Positions 47,691 through 56,604 of a stretch of 64,000 bases of DNA are shown here, piece by piece. Made by a program: the position numbers and the translations under genes. This DNA comes from Brevibacillus thermoruber 423. GTDB taxonomy: Bacteria; Bacillota; Bacilli; Brevibacillales; Brevibacillaceae. Where the stretch lies: NCBI RefSeq assembly GCF_000454065.1, contig NZ_ATNE01000017.1:62001-126000 (forward strand). Reading direction: 5' to 3'. Numbering within the stretch: position 1 is the first letter of the stretch; each line of letters begins with the position of its first letter. Below the pieces are notes generated by a model that worked only from the letters and a program-made list of their open reading frames with translations, was not told where the DNA came from and made no database searches.

Positions 47691-47812
47691 CGAACGTTCT
47701 TGTCTGTTCGTGAATGAGCGAGCGACGGCAAACGCGCTTCCGGTTCGGAAGCTTTTCCGGCGCCCGCAGATTGTGAGATAATAGGGGAAAACCGAAAAAG
47801 AATCCCTAATCA

Positions 47813-47827
47813 TGATAATCATTCTCA
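47813..47827. promoter_or_regulatory. Fur box
   Basis: TGATAATCATTCTCA matches the 7-1-7 Fur consensus TGATAATNATTATCA at 14 of 15 positions. It covers the expected start point of the divergent minus-strand promoter at 47834-47862. Confidence 0.8.
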
Positions 47828-47833
47828 GCGAGA

Positions 47834-47862
47834 ATTATATAGGGAGAACACGGCCCTGTCAA
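47834..47862 (-). promoter_or_regulatory. Consensus promoter of the envelope-glycan operon
   Basis: TTGACA (47857-47862) and TATAAT (47834-47839) with a 17-bp spacer on the minus strand. Both hexamers are perfect; the Fur box begins 6 bases downstream of the -10. Confidence 0.9.
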
Positions 47863-47941
47863 TTGGACAAAGCCTGGTTCTCCCCGGACCCGGATCGGGT
47901 CTGACCCCGCTCGTACACATGTAATCGCAGAGGTCATTGAC

Positions 47942-48463
47942 GTGATGAAAGAGCAAACCATTTACAGCTACAAACTGCTTCGCCGCTTTCGCTGGCGATT
48001 GGCGGGCTGGCTGTTCCAGCTCCTGCTGATCGGCCTGTTTCCGGTCGCCGCCTCTCTCTGGCTGAAGATTCCGGCTGATCGCCTGGTGGTGACGCTGGCC
48101 GTGCTCCCAGCCATCGCCGCAGGCCATCTCTGCCTGTTCCGGCTTTACGCCCGCCTGCGTTCGCACCACCCGCAAACCACGCCGGACCTGCTCGTGTCTC
48201 CCTGGTGGGGCGCCGGCTGCCGCCATCCCGTTACGCTCCGCGCATACCGTGGGGCGGAGGCGACCGTTCTCGCCGGCAGCCTGTTTTTGGCGGCCGCCGT
48301 CTTCGTCTGGGTGCCGCTGCCGTACGGAATGGCGCTGCTCTGGGGAACAGCCGTGCTGGGCTTGCCCCGCCTGCTTGCGCTGCTGGCCTCGCTGCGCCAG
48401 CCTCCGCACTGCCGGGTCAAGTACGAGAGCGGCAGCGTCGCCTTTTTGCTGACCGACGGCTGA
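47942..48463 (+). CDS. Uncharacterised four-helix membrane protein
   Basis: A 173-residue protein with hydrophobic segments near residues 20-40, 48-65, 105-125 and 128-145 and a basic cytoplasmic loop. No family was recognised. It runs opposite to all neighbours, with AGAGGT 7 bases before the GTG (ATG next codon). It is convergent with bofA, with only 4 bases between their stop codons. The codon pattern looks coding, but expression is unproven; a clear plus-strand promoter was not seen. Confidence 0.65.
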   Translation: MMKEQTIYSYKLLRRFRWRLAGWLFQLLLIGLFPVAASLWLKIPADRLVVTLAVLPAIAAGHLCLFRLYARLRSHHPQTTPDLLVSPWWGAGCRHPVTLRAYRGAEATVLAGSLFLAAAVFVWVPLPYGMALLWGTAVLGLPRLLALLASLRQPPHCRVKYESGSVAFLLTDG

Positions 48464-48467
48464 CCGC

Positions 48468-48734
48468 CTACATCACCCACAGTTTGATGATGATCAGCGC
48501 GGCCAGACCCGGCAGCCGCAGCAGCCCGGTCAGCAGCGCCGTCACCGGATTGATCGGAATGTGGAAGTCGGCCAGTTCTCCGACCAGATTGGCGAAAAAC
48601 AGCAGCACCGCGCCGATGACCAGCTGCACGGCGACAAACCCCGCCCAGCGGATCGGCCCCATGACCGACCTGCTCGCGGCAATCACCAACAACAGACCCG
48701 TGACAATCAAGGCGATGACCCATCCCGTACTCAT
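48468..48734 (-). CDS. bofA: Pro-sigma-K processing inhibitor BofA
   Basis: An 88-residue membrane protein with two spans and a short C-terminal helix (VTALLTGLLRLPGLAALIIIKLWVM). BofA blocks SpoIVFB in the outer forespore membrane until signalled. GGAGGATGAGTC precedes the ATG, and the yaaL stop lies inside that site. Confidence 0.93.
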   Translation of the reverse strand: MSTGWVIALIVTGLLLVIAASRSVMGPIRWAGFVAVQLVIGAVLLFFANLVGELADFHIPINPVTALLTGLLRLPGLAALIIIKLWVM

Positions 48735-48737
48735 GAC

Positions 48738-48983
48738 TCATCCTCCCTGCGCGTGCCGGCGTTCCCGCTCCCGTTTTGCTTGCGCGAGCAGGAACATGTA
48801 GCGCTTTTCCGTCAACTGCAAATAGTAAATGGCATCCTCCAGCCCGTTGTCCGGCTCGCTGATTTCCATGAGATGACGGGCGTGCTGCCAATCCAACCGG
48901 GCGCGGTCGACAGCTTCGTCCAACGCCTCCGGCCCCCAATGGACGGCCGCTCGCGGTTTTCCCCACAAACTCACTTCTCCCAC
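48738..48983 (-). CDS. yaaL: YaaL, DUF2508 protein
   Basis: An 81-residue, largely helical soluble protein (ARLDWQHARHLMEI and DAIYYLQLTEKRYMFLLAQAKRE). Function unknown. Conserved next to bofA. The first GTG is only 2 bases after the ribosome site GAAGGG, so the GTG three codons later (48974) may be the start. Confidence 0.88.
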   Translation of the reverse strand: MGEVSLWGKPRAAVHWGPEALDEAVDRARLDWQHARHLMEISEPDNGLEDAIYYLQLTEKRYMFLLAQAKRERERRHAQGG

Positions 48984-48989
48984 GACCCT

Positions 48990-49964
48990 TCAGTGAAAGT
49001 AGTGCAGCACACCGGTCAGATTGTTGATCACATGCAGCACGACAGCCCCCCAGATGGACTGAAACCGATGCCGCAGGTAGCCCAGGCACAGGCCGATGAC
49101 AAACAGCGGAGCCAGCAGGGCGACATCCACATGCATCAACGCAAACCAGAGGCTGCTGAGAACAATGCCGACAAACGCGCCCCAGCGCCGAACCAGGCAG
49201 GTCTGAATCACGCCGCGGAACAGCAGTTCCTCGGCAATCGGCACCAGGATGCCGATGACCAGCACGGATGCGGCGACCGCCCACATATCGCCGTCTTTGG
49301 CCTGAACGATTTCCTGTTCGATTTGCTGCTCCCGCTCCGAGTCCAGCGACAGGTGGAACCAGTCGGCCACCGGGGTGGTGACGACCGCGTCCAACACCCG
49401 CGTGATCAGCAGCAGCACCACCACCAACGCGGCGATCATGCGCCCGATGCGGCGGGGACGGCAGACGCCGATCTCGTCCATCCGGCCGCGAAACCACAAA
49501 GGCACCACGACCAGGATAAACAGTTGAAGCGACGCCGACTCGAAAAAGCTGCCGACCGATCCCTCGGGAAACACGGGGTGCGGCAGTACCAGGCCGTACA
49601 GCAGCAACGTGCAGGCGTGAAACACCTGCAGCCAGGCGACGACATGCAGCAAATCCGCCCACGCCGGTGCGGGGCGATGCCGCAGCCAGGCCGTCCGCCG
49701 TCTGTCCCGCCAGACGTTGACGGCAAAGCCGATGGCCGCGAAAAAGCTGAAGACCGCCACGGCCAGCACCGTCAGCGACAGCCACAGCTCAGGAACCTCT
49801 GCAGTCGACACGATCCACCGGCCATCCGGTCCGCGTTCAAAGCGGAGCATCATCAATTCGGCGGCAAACACGATCCAGTACCCGACAAACAGCGGGATCG
49901 CCCAAGGCGCAGACCTGCGCTTCTCCGTCCCGCCCCACAGCGACATCCCCGGTCCTGTCAGCAT
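48990..49964 (-). CDS. CPBP (Rce1-like) intramembrane protease-family protein
   Basis: A 324-residue polytopic protein. The ABI domain at residues 230-320 carries PIAEELLFRGVIQTC (EExxxR), SLWFALMHVD (FxxxH) and VLHVINN (HxxxN) as catalytic motifs. Its substrate is unknown. It is an insertion between recR and yaaL relative to Bacillus. Confidence 0.9.
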   Translation of the reverse strand: MLTGPGMSLWGGTEKRRSAPWAIPLFVGYWIVFAAELMMLRFERGPDGRWIVSTAEVPELWLSLTVLAVAVFSFFAAIGFAVNVWRDRRRTAWLRHRPAPAWADLLHVVAWLQVFHACTLLLYGLVLPHPVFPEGSVGSFFESASLQLFILVVVPLWFRGRMDEIGVCRPRRIGRMIAALVVVLLLITRVLDAVVTTPVADWFHLSLDSEREQQIEQEIVQAKDGDMWAVAASVLVIGILVPIAEELLFRGVIQTCLVRRWGAFVGIVLSSLWFALMHVDVALLAPLFVIGLCLGYLRHRFQSIWGAVVLHVINNLTGVLHYFH

Positions 49965-50040
49965 CTCCTCACACTCCTACTTCAATCTATGTCTTGTCCG
50001 GACAAAAAAGTCCTCGCGCTCCCCATCTCCTGCGAACACG

Positions 50041-50068
50041 AAAAAAGACAGGGAGTCCCCGTCTTTTT
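50041..50068 (-). terminator. Terminator after recR
   Basis: Minus-strand arms AAAGACGGGGA and TCCCTGTCTTT (one bulge) with a T-rich tail just past the recR stop. Confidence 0.65.
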
Positions 50069-50074
50069 CTTGTC

Positions 50075-50671
50075 CTACAATTCCCGGCGACCTTCCAGGG
50101 CCTTCGTCAGCGTCACCTCGTCGGCGTACTCCAGATCGCCGCCCACCGGCAGTCCGTGCGCAATCCGCGTCACGCGGATGCCAAACGGCTTGATCAGCCG
50201 GGAGATGTACATGGCGGTGGCCTCGCCCTCGATGTTCGGGTTGGTCGCCAATATCACTTCTTTTACTTGATCGTCGCTCAACCGCTTCAAGAGGTCAGGG
50301 ATGCGGATGTCCTCCGGCCCGATGCCGTCCATGGGGGAAATCGCTCCGTGCAGGACGTGGTAGTACCCGTCGTACTCCCGCGTCTTTTCCATCGCCACCA
50401 CGTCCTTGGGCTCCTGCACGACGCAGATGATGGAAGCGTCACGCCGCTTGTCCCGGCAGATGTGGCAGGGGTCGATATCGGTGATGTTGTTGCAGACGGA
50501 GCAGTAGTGGAGCTGCCGTTTGGCGTTGACCAGCGCTTTGGCCAGATCCAGCACGTCGTCCTCTTTCATGTTGAGCACGTAAAACGCCAGGCGGCTGGCC
50601 GTTTTCGGCCCGATGCCCGGCAGTTTCATAAAGCCTTCGATCAATTTGGATACCGGTTCGGGATAGAACAT
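50075..50671 (-). CDS. recR: Recombination mediator RecR
   Basis: A 198-residue ring-forming protein. HhH motif [17 protein letters not shown], a four-Cys zinc finger ([17 protein letters not shown]) and a Toprim domain ([36 protein letters not shown]). Works with RecF/RecO in loading RecA. Confidence 0.97.
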   Translation of the reverse strand: MFYPEPVSKLIEGFMKLPGIGPKTASRLAFYVLNMKEDDVLDLAKALVNAKRQLHYCSVCNNITDIDPCHICRDKRRDASIICVVQEPKDVVAMEKTREYDGYYHVLHGAISPMDGIGPEDIRIPDLLKRLSDDQVKEVILATNPNIEGEATAMYISRLIKPFGIRVTRIAHGLPVGGDLEYADEVTLTKALEGRREL

Positions 50672-50684
50672 CGCCTCGTACTCC

Positions 50685-50996
50685 TTAGAACAGACCCGGA
50701 ATATTCAATCCTCCGGTAAATCGGCCCATTTCCTTGGCGATCATTTCATCGGCCTGTCGCAGCGCGTCGTTGACAGCGGTCAGCACGAGGTCCTGCAGCA
50801 TTTCCACGTCATCCGGGTCGACCACTTCCGGCTTGATCGCGATGTCGACAATCTGTTTGTGGCCGTTCGCCTTGACGGTTACCGCACCGCCCCCCGCAGA
50901 GCTTTCCACCACTTTTTCCTTCAGGGCCTCCTGCGCCTTTTGCATCTCTTCCTGCATCTTTTTCACTTGTCGCATCATTTGTTGCATGTTTTTCAT
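50685..50996 (-). CDS. ebfC: Nucleoid-associated protein EbfC/YaaK
   Basis: A 103-residue YbaB/EbfC dimer subunit. Coiled-coil N-terminus ([19 protein letters not shown]) and [29 protein letters not shown]. Binds DNA. ATG at 50996 follows AAGGAGGACACCCCG. Between dnaX and recR as usual. Confidence 0.96.
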   Translation of the reverse strand: MKNMQQMMRQVKKMQEEMQKAQEALKEKVVESSAGGGAVTVKANGHKQIVDIAIKPEVVDPDDVEMLQDLVLTAVNDALRQADEMIAKEMGRFTGGLNIPGLF

Positions 50997-51028
50997 CGGG
51001 GTGTCCTCCTTCATTTTGCCGGTTCAGC

Positions 51029-52726
51029 TTATTCTTTCACTTCGACAAGTCCCTCGCCGACCAGGCGAATCGCCTCGGCGACAAACGGATCCTGCTCTTC
51101 CTGGGCGGGCTGTTCTCCCTGCCCGGCCTGCTGGCAAACGCTCTGCCACTCTTCCTCCATCACGGAGAGAAGCTGCAGCGGCCGCCCCAGAACGCCCAGC
51201 ATCACCCGCTCCACGACGCCCTTCAATTCCGGCTCCATGGTTTTCTCACAGTGAATGGGACTGGTAAAGGTGACGACGACGGCGTCGCTGCCGGCAGCAG
51301 CCGGCTGCCCGTTCACCAACCAGGCCTGATATTGAATCTTGATCTTTTTGACATCGGCCAAAATCTGGCTCCACTGCCCGCGCACCTGCCGGGTCAGTGC
51401 TTCATCAACCGCCTTGGCCACCTCTCGTACCTTGTTCATCGGCGTGCGGGAACTTCCCGCGGCGGCAGCCGGACGGCGCGGTTCCGCCCTGCGCGGCTCT
51501 TCCGTTCGCGGCTGGGCGCTCGCGTGCGCCTGTCCCTGCATCAGTTGGGCCAGCCGCTCCTCCAGCGTACGGACCCGGTTGGCCAGTGCGGCCAGCTCTC
51601 CTCCTCCGGCCGCGGCCGTCTCCGGCGCAGCGGCAGCCTCTTTGACCGGCTGGCACAGTTTGACCAGCGTCAGCTCCACCAGCACGCGGGCGTACGTGGA
51701 CCACTTCAACTGGGCCAACGCCTGATTGCAGGTTTCGATGGCGGCGTACACATCAGGCAGCGCGTACATCCCGGCCACCTGGGCAAACTGGTCGTCCAGC
51801 ATCGTCCGCTCGACAATCTCTTCCAACTGCGGAGCGGTCTTGAACAGCAGCATGTCGCGGTAGTAGTAGAGAAAATCCTGCAAAAACTGTTCGGGATCTT
51901 TTCCCTGCACCATCACCCGGTCAAAATGCTCCATCACCCGGGCCACGTCCCGTTCGGCGACGTATTTGGCCAGAACGGAAAAGTGCCCCTGGGAGACGGT
52001 GCCGGTAATCTGCATGATGTCGGAGGCCCGAACCTCGTCTTTGCTGTAGCTGATCGCTTGGTCCAGCAGGCTGAGCGCGTCCCGCATCCCCCCTTCGGCC
52101 ATTTTGGCGACCAGGTGGAGGGCCTGCGGTTCCACCCGCACTCCCTGGGCCTCGCAGATGTATGCGAGCCGCTTCACCATTTCCTTCAGGGGAATCCGGT
52201 GAAAATCAAACCGCTGGCAGCGCGAGATAATCGTCGCCGGCAGCTTGTGGGGCTCGGTGGTAGCCAGGATAAAGATGACGTGGGAAGGCGGTTCCTCCAG
52301 CGTCTTCAACAGCGCGTTGAACGCCTCCGTCGTCAGCATATGCACTTCGTCGATAATATACACCTTGTACCGGACGTCGCTGGGGGCAAACTTCACCTTG
52401 TCGCGGATGTCGCGGATTTCCTCGACACCGCGGTTGGACGCGGCGTCAATCTCCAGCACGTCGGTAACGGAACCATCGGTAATGGCCCGGCAGGTGGCGC
52501 ACTGGTTGCACGGCTCGCCGTCCTGCGGCTGCTCGCAGTTCACCGCTTTGGCCATGATTTTGGCCGCACTCGTTTTGCCCGTACCACGGGGACCGTTGAA
52601 CAAATAAGCGTGGGACAGCCTGCCTTCACGCAACGCGTTGCGCAAAGTGGTCGTCACATGCTCTTGTCCCACCACGTCTTGAAAGGTTTGCGGTCGGTAT
52701 ACGCGATACAGCGCGGTATAAGCCAT
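51029..52726 (-). CDS. dnaX: DNA polymerase III subunits gamma/tau
   Basis: A 565-residue clamp-loader ATPase. Walker A FNGPRGTGKTSAAK, the zinc module CEQPQDGEPCNQCATC, Walker B IIDEVHMLTTEAFNALLK and SRCQRFDFHRI. C-terminal tau region with an Ala/Arg/Pro-rich linker (residues 395-440). A slippery A-rich frameshift site was not looked for in detail. Confidence 0.98.
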   Translation of the reverse strand: MAYTALYRVYRPQTFQDVVGQEHVTTTLRNALREGRLSHAYLFNGPRGTGKTSAAKIMAKAVNCEQPQDGEPCNQCATCRAITDGSVTDVLEIDAASNRGVEEIRDIRDKVKFAPSDVRYKVYIIDEVHMLTTEAFNALLKTLEEPPSHVIFILATTEPHKLPATIISRCQRFDFHRIPLKEMVKRLAYICEAQGVRVEPQALHLVAKMAEGGMRDALSLLDQAISYSKDEVRASDIMQITGTVSQGHFSVLAKYVAERDVARVMEHFDRVMVQGKDPEQFLQDFLYYYRDMLLFKTAPQLEEIVERTMLDDQFAQVAGMYALPDVYAAIETCNQALAQLKWSTYARVLVELTLVKLCQPVKEAAAAPETAAAGGGELAALANRVRTLEERLAQLMQGQAHASAQPRTEEPRRAEPRRPAAAAGSSRTPMNKVREVAKAVDEALTRQVRGQWSQILADVKKIKIQYQAWLVNGQPAAAGSDAVVVTFTSPIHCEKTMEPELKGVVERVMLGVLGRPLQLLSVMEEEWQSVCQQAGQGEQPAQEEQDPFVAEAIRLVGEGLVEVKE

Positions 52727-52799
52727 GATGGTGTGACACTCCAATCTGCACAGTCCTCTTCCGAATCCTAACTATTATACACCATCCGCCCTTGCTCTT

Positions 52800-52832
52800 A
52801 CAAAGAAAACGCCCCGTGCGGACGACGGGACG
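52800..52832 (-). terminator. Terminator after the PAS kinase gene
   Basis: Minus-strand arms CGTCCCGT and ACGGGGCG around a 7-base loop, followed by TTTTCTTT. Confidence 0.75.
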
Positions 52833-52852
52833 CCGGGCTGGATGACGGTTTG

Positions 52853-54286
52853 TCAGAGATACGGGAGCAAGATGTGAAACGTGGTGCCGTATCCTTTGGA
52901 CGAAACGCGGATTTGGCCGCCAATGTCGTGAATGATTTTCTGACAAACGGAAAGCCCCAGCCCCGTCCCCTCTTCCTTGGTCGTAAAGAATGGATCGAAA
53001 ATTTTGTCGATGATGTACAGCGGAATGCCCGGACCGGTGTCGTGGATGTCGATGCTGACCTTGTCCCCGTCCGGATCGATGTGATGGGAAATGTGCAGCG
53101 TCCCCTGCTCCCCCATGGCCTCGATGCCGTTTTTGCAGATGTTGATGAAGACCTGTTTGAGCAGTTCCGTGTCCCCCACCACCAGCGGAAGCTGTCCCCG
53201 CGAGGAGAACTGGACGTCGATACCGAACAGGAGCGCCTGCGACTCCACAATCGGGAGAATCTCCTCAAACACCGTGTTCAAATCGACCAGGGAATACTGG
53301 ACGTCGCGCGGCTTGCTCAGCAGCAGAAATTCGCTCACCAGCGAATTGATCCGGTTGATCTCCGTCAGCATGATTTCCGTATAGGTCCGCTCCCGCTCCA
53401 TGCCGTTGTCGCTGAAGGATTGCAGGAACATCTGCAGAAAGCCCTTGATCGACGTGAGCGGATTGCGGATCTCGTGAGCCGTGCCGGCGGCAATTTGTCC
53501 GATCATCGCCAGCCGCTCGTTCCGTTCGATTTTCTGTTCAAACGAGCGCAGGTTGGTAATATCCTTGAACAGGACGAAAGCACCGGCGGTTTTGCCGGCC
53601 TCGTCCTGAAGCGTATGGGCGTCCACGATCAATTCGTAGCGCTGGTTGTCGTTTGTCCAGGACGTGGCGATATTGTGCAGCTTCACCCCGTCGAGCAGCT
53701 CCCGCTTGATCAGGCGGTGCTCTTCGGGAATGCCGACAAACACATCGTCCACGTGCCGGTTGAGCACTTGCAGCCGCTCCATTCCGAGGAGTTTGCAGGC
53801 CGCATGGCTGGCTTCGACGATCCGTCCCTGTTCGTTGAGCACGAACAACCCCAGGCTGGTATCGGTGGTCAGTTTTTCCATCAGCCGCTGCGACAGCGCG
53901 TAATCCGTCTCTTTGGTCAACTGATACAGGTGAACCAGAAACAGCGGCTCCTCCTCCGTCTGCTGCACCAAAATCATGGCCGGCGTTTTGCCGCTTCTGC
54001 CCTGCCTGTCACGCCATTCCACCTCTGCCGGCATGTCTGCCTCCGCTTCCCGGCGCAGCAGTTCCTGATACAGTTGTTCGATGGAACCCCGGTACGGCAG
54101 CAGGACGTGAAACGGCTGGTTCACGAGTTCTCCGCGTTGGTACCCGGTGACGCGAAGAAGCTGTTCATTCACTTCCACGATACATCCCGTTTGCGCCACC
54201 AGAAATACGGCAGTCGGGAAGTATTGCAAAAATTTCTGCAATCGTTTGGACGAACCGGCGAGATGTAACGAGAATGATGCACTCAC
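52853..54286 (-). CDS. Soluble PAS-PAS histidine kinase, sporulation-kinase (KinE/KinA) type
   Basis: A 477-residue kinase without membrane spans. PAS domains at about residues 15-125 (FPTAVFLVAQTGCIVEVNEQLL) and 140-255 (GLFVLNEQGRIVEASHAACKLL), HisKA box with the phosphoacceptor His in AAGTAHEIRNPLTSIKG, then N box (NICKNGIEAM), G1 (DTGPGIP) and G2 (GTGLGLSVC). The arrangement matches phosphorelay sensor kinases feeding Spo0F. The GTG at 54286 follows AGGGGGG at 7 bases. No response regulator is adjacent. Confidence 0.9.
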   Translation of the reverse strand: MSASFSLHLAGSSKRLQKFLQYFPTAVFLVAQTGCIVEVNEQLLRVTGYQRGELVNQPFHVLLPYRGSIEQLYQELLRREAEADMPAEVEWRDRQGRSGKTPAMILVQQTEEEPLFLVHLYQLTKETDYALSQRLMEKLTTDTSLGLFVLNEQGRIVEASHAACKLLGMERLQVLNRHVDDVFVGIPEEHRLIKRELLDGVKLHNIATSWTNDNQRYELIVDAHTLQDEAGKTAGAFVLFKDITNLRSFEQKIERNERLAMIGQIAAGTAHEIRNPLTSIKGFLQMFLQSFSDNGMERERTYTEIMLTEINRINSLVSEFLLLSKPRDVQYSLVDLNTVFEEILPIVESQALLFGIDVQFSSRGQLPLVVGDTELLKQVFINICKNGIEAMGEQGTLHISHHIDPDGDKVSIDIHDTGPGIPLYIIDKIFDPFFTTKEEGTGLGLSVCQKIIHDIGGQIRVSSKGYGTTFHILLPYL

Positions 54287-54423
54287 AGCTTGTCCCCCCT
54301 GACCCTTGACGTTTTTACAGGCAATCACCGCTCTCTACACATTCGTCACCCCATCAGGAATGACCTGCCTGAACAGAAGGATTCTGGAAGGAAATGTTTC
54401 GCTAGGGATCGTCAGAAATCAAC

Positions 54424-54458
54424 AAAAAGTGGCCTGTTCCTCACGAACAGGCCACTCG
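54424..54458 (-). terminator. SRP RNA terminator
   Basis: Perfect 12-bp stem (AGTGGCCTGTTC with GAACAGGCCACT), 5-base loop and TTTTTG tail on the minus strand. Confidence 0.9.
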
Positions 54459-54473
54459 ACTTTCCTGGAGAAG

Positions 54474-54745
54474 ACCGTGCACCTATCTTCGATACTCCCC
54501 ATCCAAGCGTTACATATGGAGGCAGCTCAGACCAGGCTGCCCTGCGGCACACGCGATGATCCACTTATGGCTGCTTCCTTCCGGACCTGACCAGGTTCAT
54601 GGGTTCGCGTTGCACAGGACCCGATCCTCAACACCGCCGCCCATATGGCAGCCTTACATGAGAAGACCTCTGATAGGAATTCGACCCTGCTATTGCGGAT
54701 TGCAGGTTACAGGGCACCGCAACCTCCCCGTCTAGCACGGCACAA
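54474..54745 (-). ncRNA. ffs: Long-form signal recognition particle RNA (scRNA)
   Basis: About 270 bases, matching the Bacillus-type SRP RNA. The apical Ffh-binding domain is seen as TCAGGTCCGGAAGGAAGCAG (minus strand, about 54577-54597), with an Alu-type 5' domain TGCCGTGCTAGACGGGGAGG and GGTGCCCTGTAACC, and a 3' end GGTGCACGGT. A strong terminator follows. It stands next to dnaX as in Bacillus. Ends are judged by comparison, within some bases. Confidence 0.93.
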
Positions 54746-54810
54746 TTAGCATACCAAAGAACAGGAATGATCGCAAGGCAAAAAGCCATCCATAACAGGA
54801 AAGGGTCCCC

Positions 54811-56604
54811 TTACGTGACGTTGGCCGCCGTTGTCTGCACATCATTCCTGGCGTCGGGCGAAGTCATGGCCGCGGCAATCGCCTCATACGCCCGGCAAAA
54901 CGCACGGACGATCTCCGGGTCGAATTGAGTGCCGGAGCAGCGGACGATTTCCGCATACGCTTCTTCTGCCGTCATCGCCTTGCGGTAGGAACGCGTCGAT
55001 GTCATGGCGTCAAAGGTGTCGGCGACGGCCAGAATGCGCCCCAGCAGGGGAATGTCCTCCCCTTTCAGTCCGTCCGGATACCCGTTTCCGTCCCAGCGCT
55101 CGTGATGATGGCGGACGCCGGGACTGACGTGGGCCAGGCTCTCGATCCGTTCCACGATGTCGGCTCCGATGGTGGTGTGCAGCTTGATCAGTTCGTACTC
55201 CTCGTCATTCAGCTTGCCTTCCTTCAACAGCACCCGGTCGGGAATGGCCACCTTGCCGATATCGTGCATCAGCCCGGCATAACGCAGATCGTTCCGGGAA
55301 ATCGTTCGTTTTTTCGCGTCATCCCAATAGTCGTAGATAAGCAGCGCGTACCGGGTAACCCGCTCGCTGTGGCCGGCCGTGTACGGATCTTTCATCTCGA
55401 CGGCCAGGTAAAAGCTGCGGACGATCTGGTCCATCCCTTTCTGCATGTACTCCCGTTCCCGCCGGATCAGCGTGTCCAACTGTTCAGCCATCTGGTTAAA
55501 CTTGTTTCCCAAGCGCGACAGCTCCTCCATCCCGTCCACCGGCACGCGAATGGAAAAATCCCCTTTCTGCAAGGCCTCCGTCGCTTCGACGAGGGTGGAA
55601 ATCGGCCGGTCAATCCAACGGGCGACCTGCCGGGCCACAATGGCGGCAAACAGCACCACCAGCAGCGTGCCGATCAGCAAAATCAGCTCCAGCCGGCCGA
55701 GATGACGGTCAATCGCCGCGGCCGGCAGCAGTTCCACATAGGTGTTTCCCGTATGCGGGGACACGTATCGAAAGAGGTGCACCATCTCGTTCAGCCGGCT
55801 GTCATACCGCACTTCTTCCGTTTGGCCCGCATTGTGCATCCGTCCCAAATCGGCATAGGACTCCTCCTGCCGCCCTGCACCCGATGGCTCCGGCTCGACC
55901 CGAATCAGCAGGTGTCCGTCTGAGGCAAACACCAGCAGCGTGCAGTGGTGCCGCTTGGTGTCCGTGTTCAGCCACCTTTCCAGGAGATCGGGCTTCCATT
56001 CCGCCACCAGCACGGCGAACGGCCGCCCCTGCGCGTTCGTTACCGGCTGCACCGCGTACAGCCAGGACGGATCGGCCCCCGCTTCCGCTCCAGGCAGCAA
56101 CCGGGGAGCGCCGCGCTCATCCTCCAGTGTGTCGCGGTACCATGACAGACGGCGGAAGTCTCCGCCCGTCCAGTGCGCGTCGGGAAACAGGGAGAGACGT
56201 CCACCGTCGTCGGCGAGCAGATGGACATTGCGGACGGAGGGGTTCCTGCGCTGAAAGTCCCGGAACAGTTTCTCCGCCGCAGCCGTTTGTGCGCTGCGCG
56301 GCAAAAGCGCCAACTGTCCCTCCGTTCCGCGCACGGCCGGTTCGTCAGCCAGCCGTTGGACGCTGTCCAGCAAAAGCTGGGCATACAGCGAAAACTGCTC
56401 GTCCGTGTGCCGCAAACGCTCGCGAATGCTGGTGGCGTACTGTTCGTACACCGCCGTTTTCGCCGCGTCGTAATTGACAAAGCTGACGACGAGTATCGGG
56501 ATCAGGCACAAGCACAACAGTGCTGCAAATAAGCGGTCTCTTACCTTGGTAAACAACGGCCTCCCCCTTGTTTCGCCTGCTTCCTTTCCCGAGGTGGACG
56601 GCAT
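54811..56604 (-). CDS. Cache/HAMP/HD-GYP protein, probable cyclic-di-GMP phosphodiesterase
   Basis: A 597-residue membrane sensor. First span near residue 25-43 (LFAALLCLCLIPILVVSFV), extracytoplasmic Cache-like domain to about 295, second span near 305 (LELILLIGTLLVVLFAAIVA), a HAMP segment (RQVARWIDRPISTLVEATEA) and an HD-GYP domain from about residue 400. The latter shows HSERVTRYA, MHDIGKVAIPDRVLLKEGKL and HHERWDGNGYPDGLKGEDIP. All metal and GYP residues are present. Start chosen at ATG 56604 after GGAGGGAGCCT. Confidence 0.92.
   Translation of the reverse strand: MPSTSGKEAGETRGRPLFTKVRDRLFAALLCLCLIPILVVSFVNYDAAKTAVYEQYATSIRERLRHTDEQFSLYAQLLLDSVQRLADEPAVRGTEGQLALLPRSAQTAAAEKLFRDFQRRNPSVRNVHLLADDGGRLSLFPDAHWTGGDFRRLSWYRDTLEDERGAPRLLPGAEAGADPSWLYAVQPVTNAQGRPFAVLVAEWKPDLLERWLNTDTKRHHCTLLVFASDGHLLIRVEPEPSGAGRQEESYADLGRMHNAGQTEEVRYDSRLNEMVHLFRYVSPHTGNTYVELLPAAAIDRHLGRLELILLIGTLLVVLFAAIVARQVARWIDRPISTLVEATEALQKGDFSIRVPVDGMEELSRLGNKFNQMAEQLDTLIRREREYMQKGMDQIVRSFYLAVEMKDPYTAGHSERVTRYALLIYDYWDDAKKRTISRNDLRYAGLMHDIGKVAIPDRVLLKEGKLNDEEYELIKLHTTIGADIVERIESLAHVSPGVRHHHERWDGNGYPDGLKGEDIPLLGRILAVADTFDAMTSTRSYRKAMTAEEAYAEIVRCSGTQFDPEIVRAFCRAYEAIAAAMTSPDARNDVQTTAANVT

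Noticed and set aside
54287-54810. Small protein-coding frames (for example 54290-54559)
   Set aside because: They are explained by the SRP RNA and its terminator.
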